From the NCBI GenBank assembly GCA_963989385.1, contig OZ022500.1, positions 119,205,842-119,269,841 on the forward strand: a stretch of 64,000 bases of DNA. The letters are read 5' to 3'. Positions 63,695 through 64,000 of this stretch are shown piece by piece; the stretch's first letter is position 1; each line of letters starts with the position of its first letter. The translations under genes were made by a program, and so were the position numbers. Origin of the DNA: Ctena decussata (lineage: Eukaryota > Mollusca > Bivalvia > Lucinida > Lucinidae). Under the pieces are notes generated by a model. That model ran no database searches and was not told the DNA's origin. It saw only the letters and a program-made list of their open reading frames with translations.

Positions 63695-64000
63695 CTGAGA
63701 CTTTCCGCAAGCAGTATAAATATTTAATTGTGCAGATATCTTCAGTATTTGTCGAGAGCCCACACTGTGATTTCATTTGATTTACCTTAGTATTGTCTAG
63801 TTTTTGTTAATGCTCCACTGACTGAATTAGGGAATATATATTTCGAATATTATCAGAGGTTCGGAATCCAGGGTGAAGATAAGGCACCTGTAGAAACAAT
63901 CACTTTAAATACAATGTACAGGCGTGGCGTCCCAATCACTTATTGACTTGTACAGAAATCCATTATAAAAAGTCTCTGTGCACCAGCTTGCTCCGTCCTA
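63695..64000. other. no gene recognised
   Basis: AT-rich end of the window with no coding or repeat signal that I can support. Confidence 0.4.

Overview
This window looks like repeat-dense, AT-rich nuclear DNA of a mollusc, most probably a bivalve. That assignment is an inference. It rests on the repeat types: tandem-repeat-bearing Helentron-like (HINE/pearl-like) elements, a dispersed SINE ending in a GCCGTTAAACCCAAA-type tail, and many fragments of one Penelope-like reverse transcriptase family. Nothing bacterial is present: no operons, rRNA or CRISPR. I find no intact, confidently recognisable host gene. The only hints of host-type exons are ZNF862/KIAA1586-like fragments near 37.9-39.4 kb and 57.4-57.9 kb, a C2H2-like exon near 49.2-49.4 kb and an exon-like block at 18.8 kb. 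All of these are low to moderate confidence.

The dominant feature is a set of eight elements, named HLE-1 to HLE-8 here, at 3098-5174, 6795-8684, 19069-21765, 24921-26213, 27186-28417, 33511-35798, 50676-53092 (minus) and 53755-55873 (minus). In element orientation nearly all share one plan. They begin AAC(A/T)AGA or a close variant, and 20-40 nt further in carry a family-specific 9-13 bp motif. Then come head-to-tail monomers of about 145-460 bp, in several cases a GACGGACGG-type tract, and finally a hairpin whose outer arm is the reverse complement of the 5' motif. Asymmetric inverted repeats plus a 3' hairpin and ACGG microsatellite fit non-autonomous Helentron-type (HINE) transposons. HLE-7 and HLE-4 sit inside other repeats whose unoccupied copies are also in the window, so their insertion points can be read almost to the base.

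Layer two is retroelement debris. One Penelope-like family is present as three C-terminal coding fragments with 3' UTR (8.97-9.6, 36.0-37.2 and 47.6-49.2 kb), as 3' UTR-only copies (17.2, 31.4 and 53.5-56.1 kb) and as older 3' fragments (11.9-12.3, 24.2-24.6 and 60.2 kb). A second Penelope-like lineage with a 336-codon open frame lies inside HLE-8. There are also a Jockey/CR1-group LINE relic (21.9-23.5 kb), an RTE-like LINE C-terminus (10.2-10.6 kb, minus) and a decayed Tc1/mariner transposase (14.0-15.3 kb).

Layer three is small elements. There are five copies of one SINE family, three with perfect target-site duplications. There is a tRNA-derived SINE with an 11-bp duplication (56.5-56.8 kb), several tRNA-like heads, palindromic MITEs (0.1-0.6, 6.6, 11.4, 33.1, 40.9 and 58.8 kb) and an 861-bp TTAA-flanked foldback element at 62830-63690. 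A ~365-bp tandem repeat block (23.6-26.6 kb, outliers at 29.2 and 46.0 kb) and several recent local duplications complete the picture. The window reads as a stack of nested insertions, not a set of cooperating genes.
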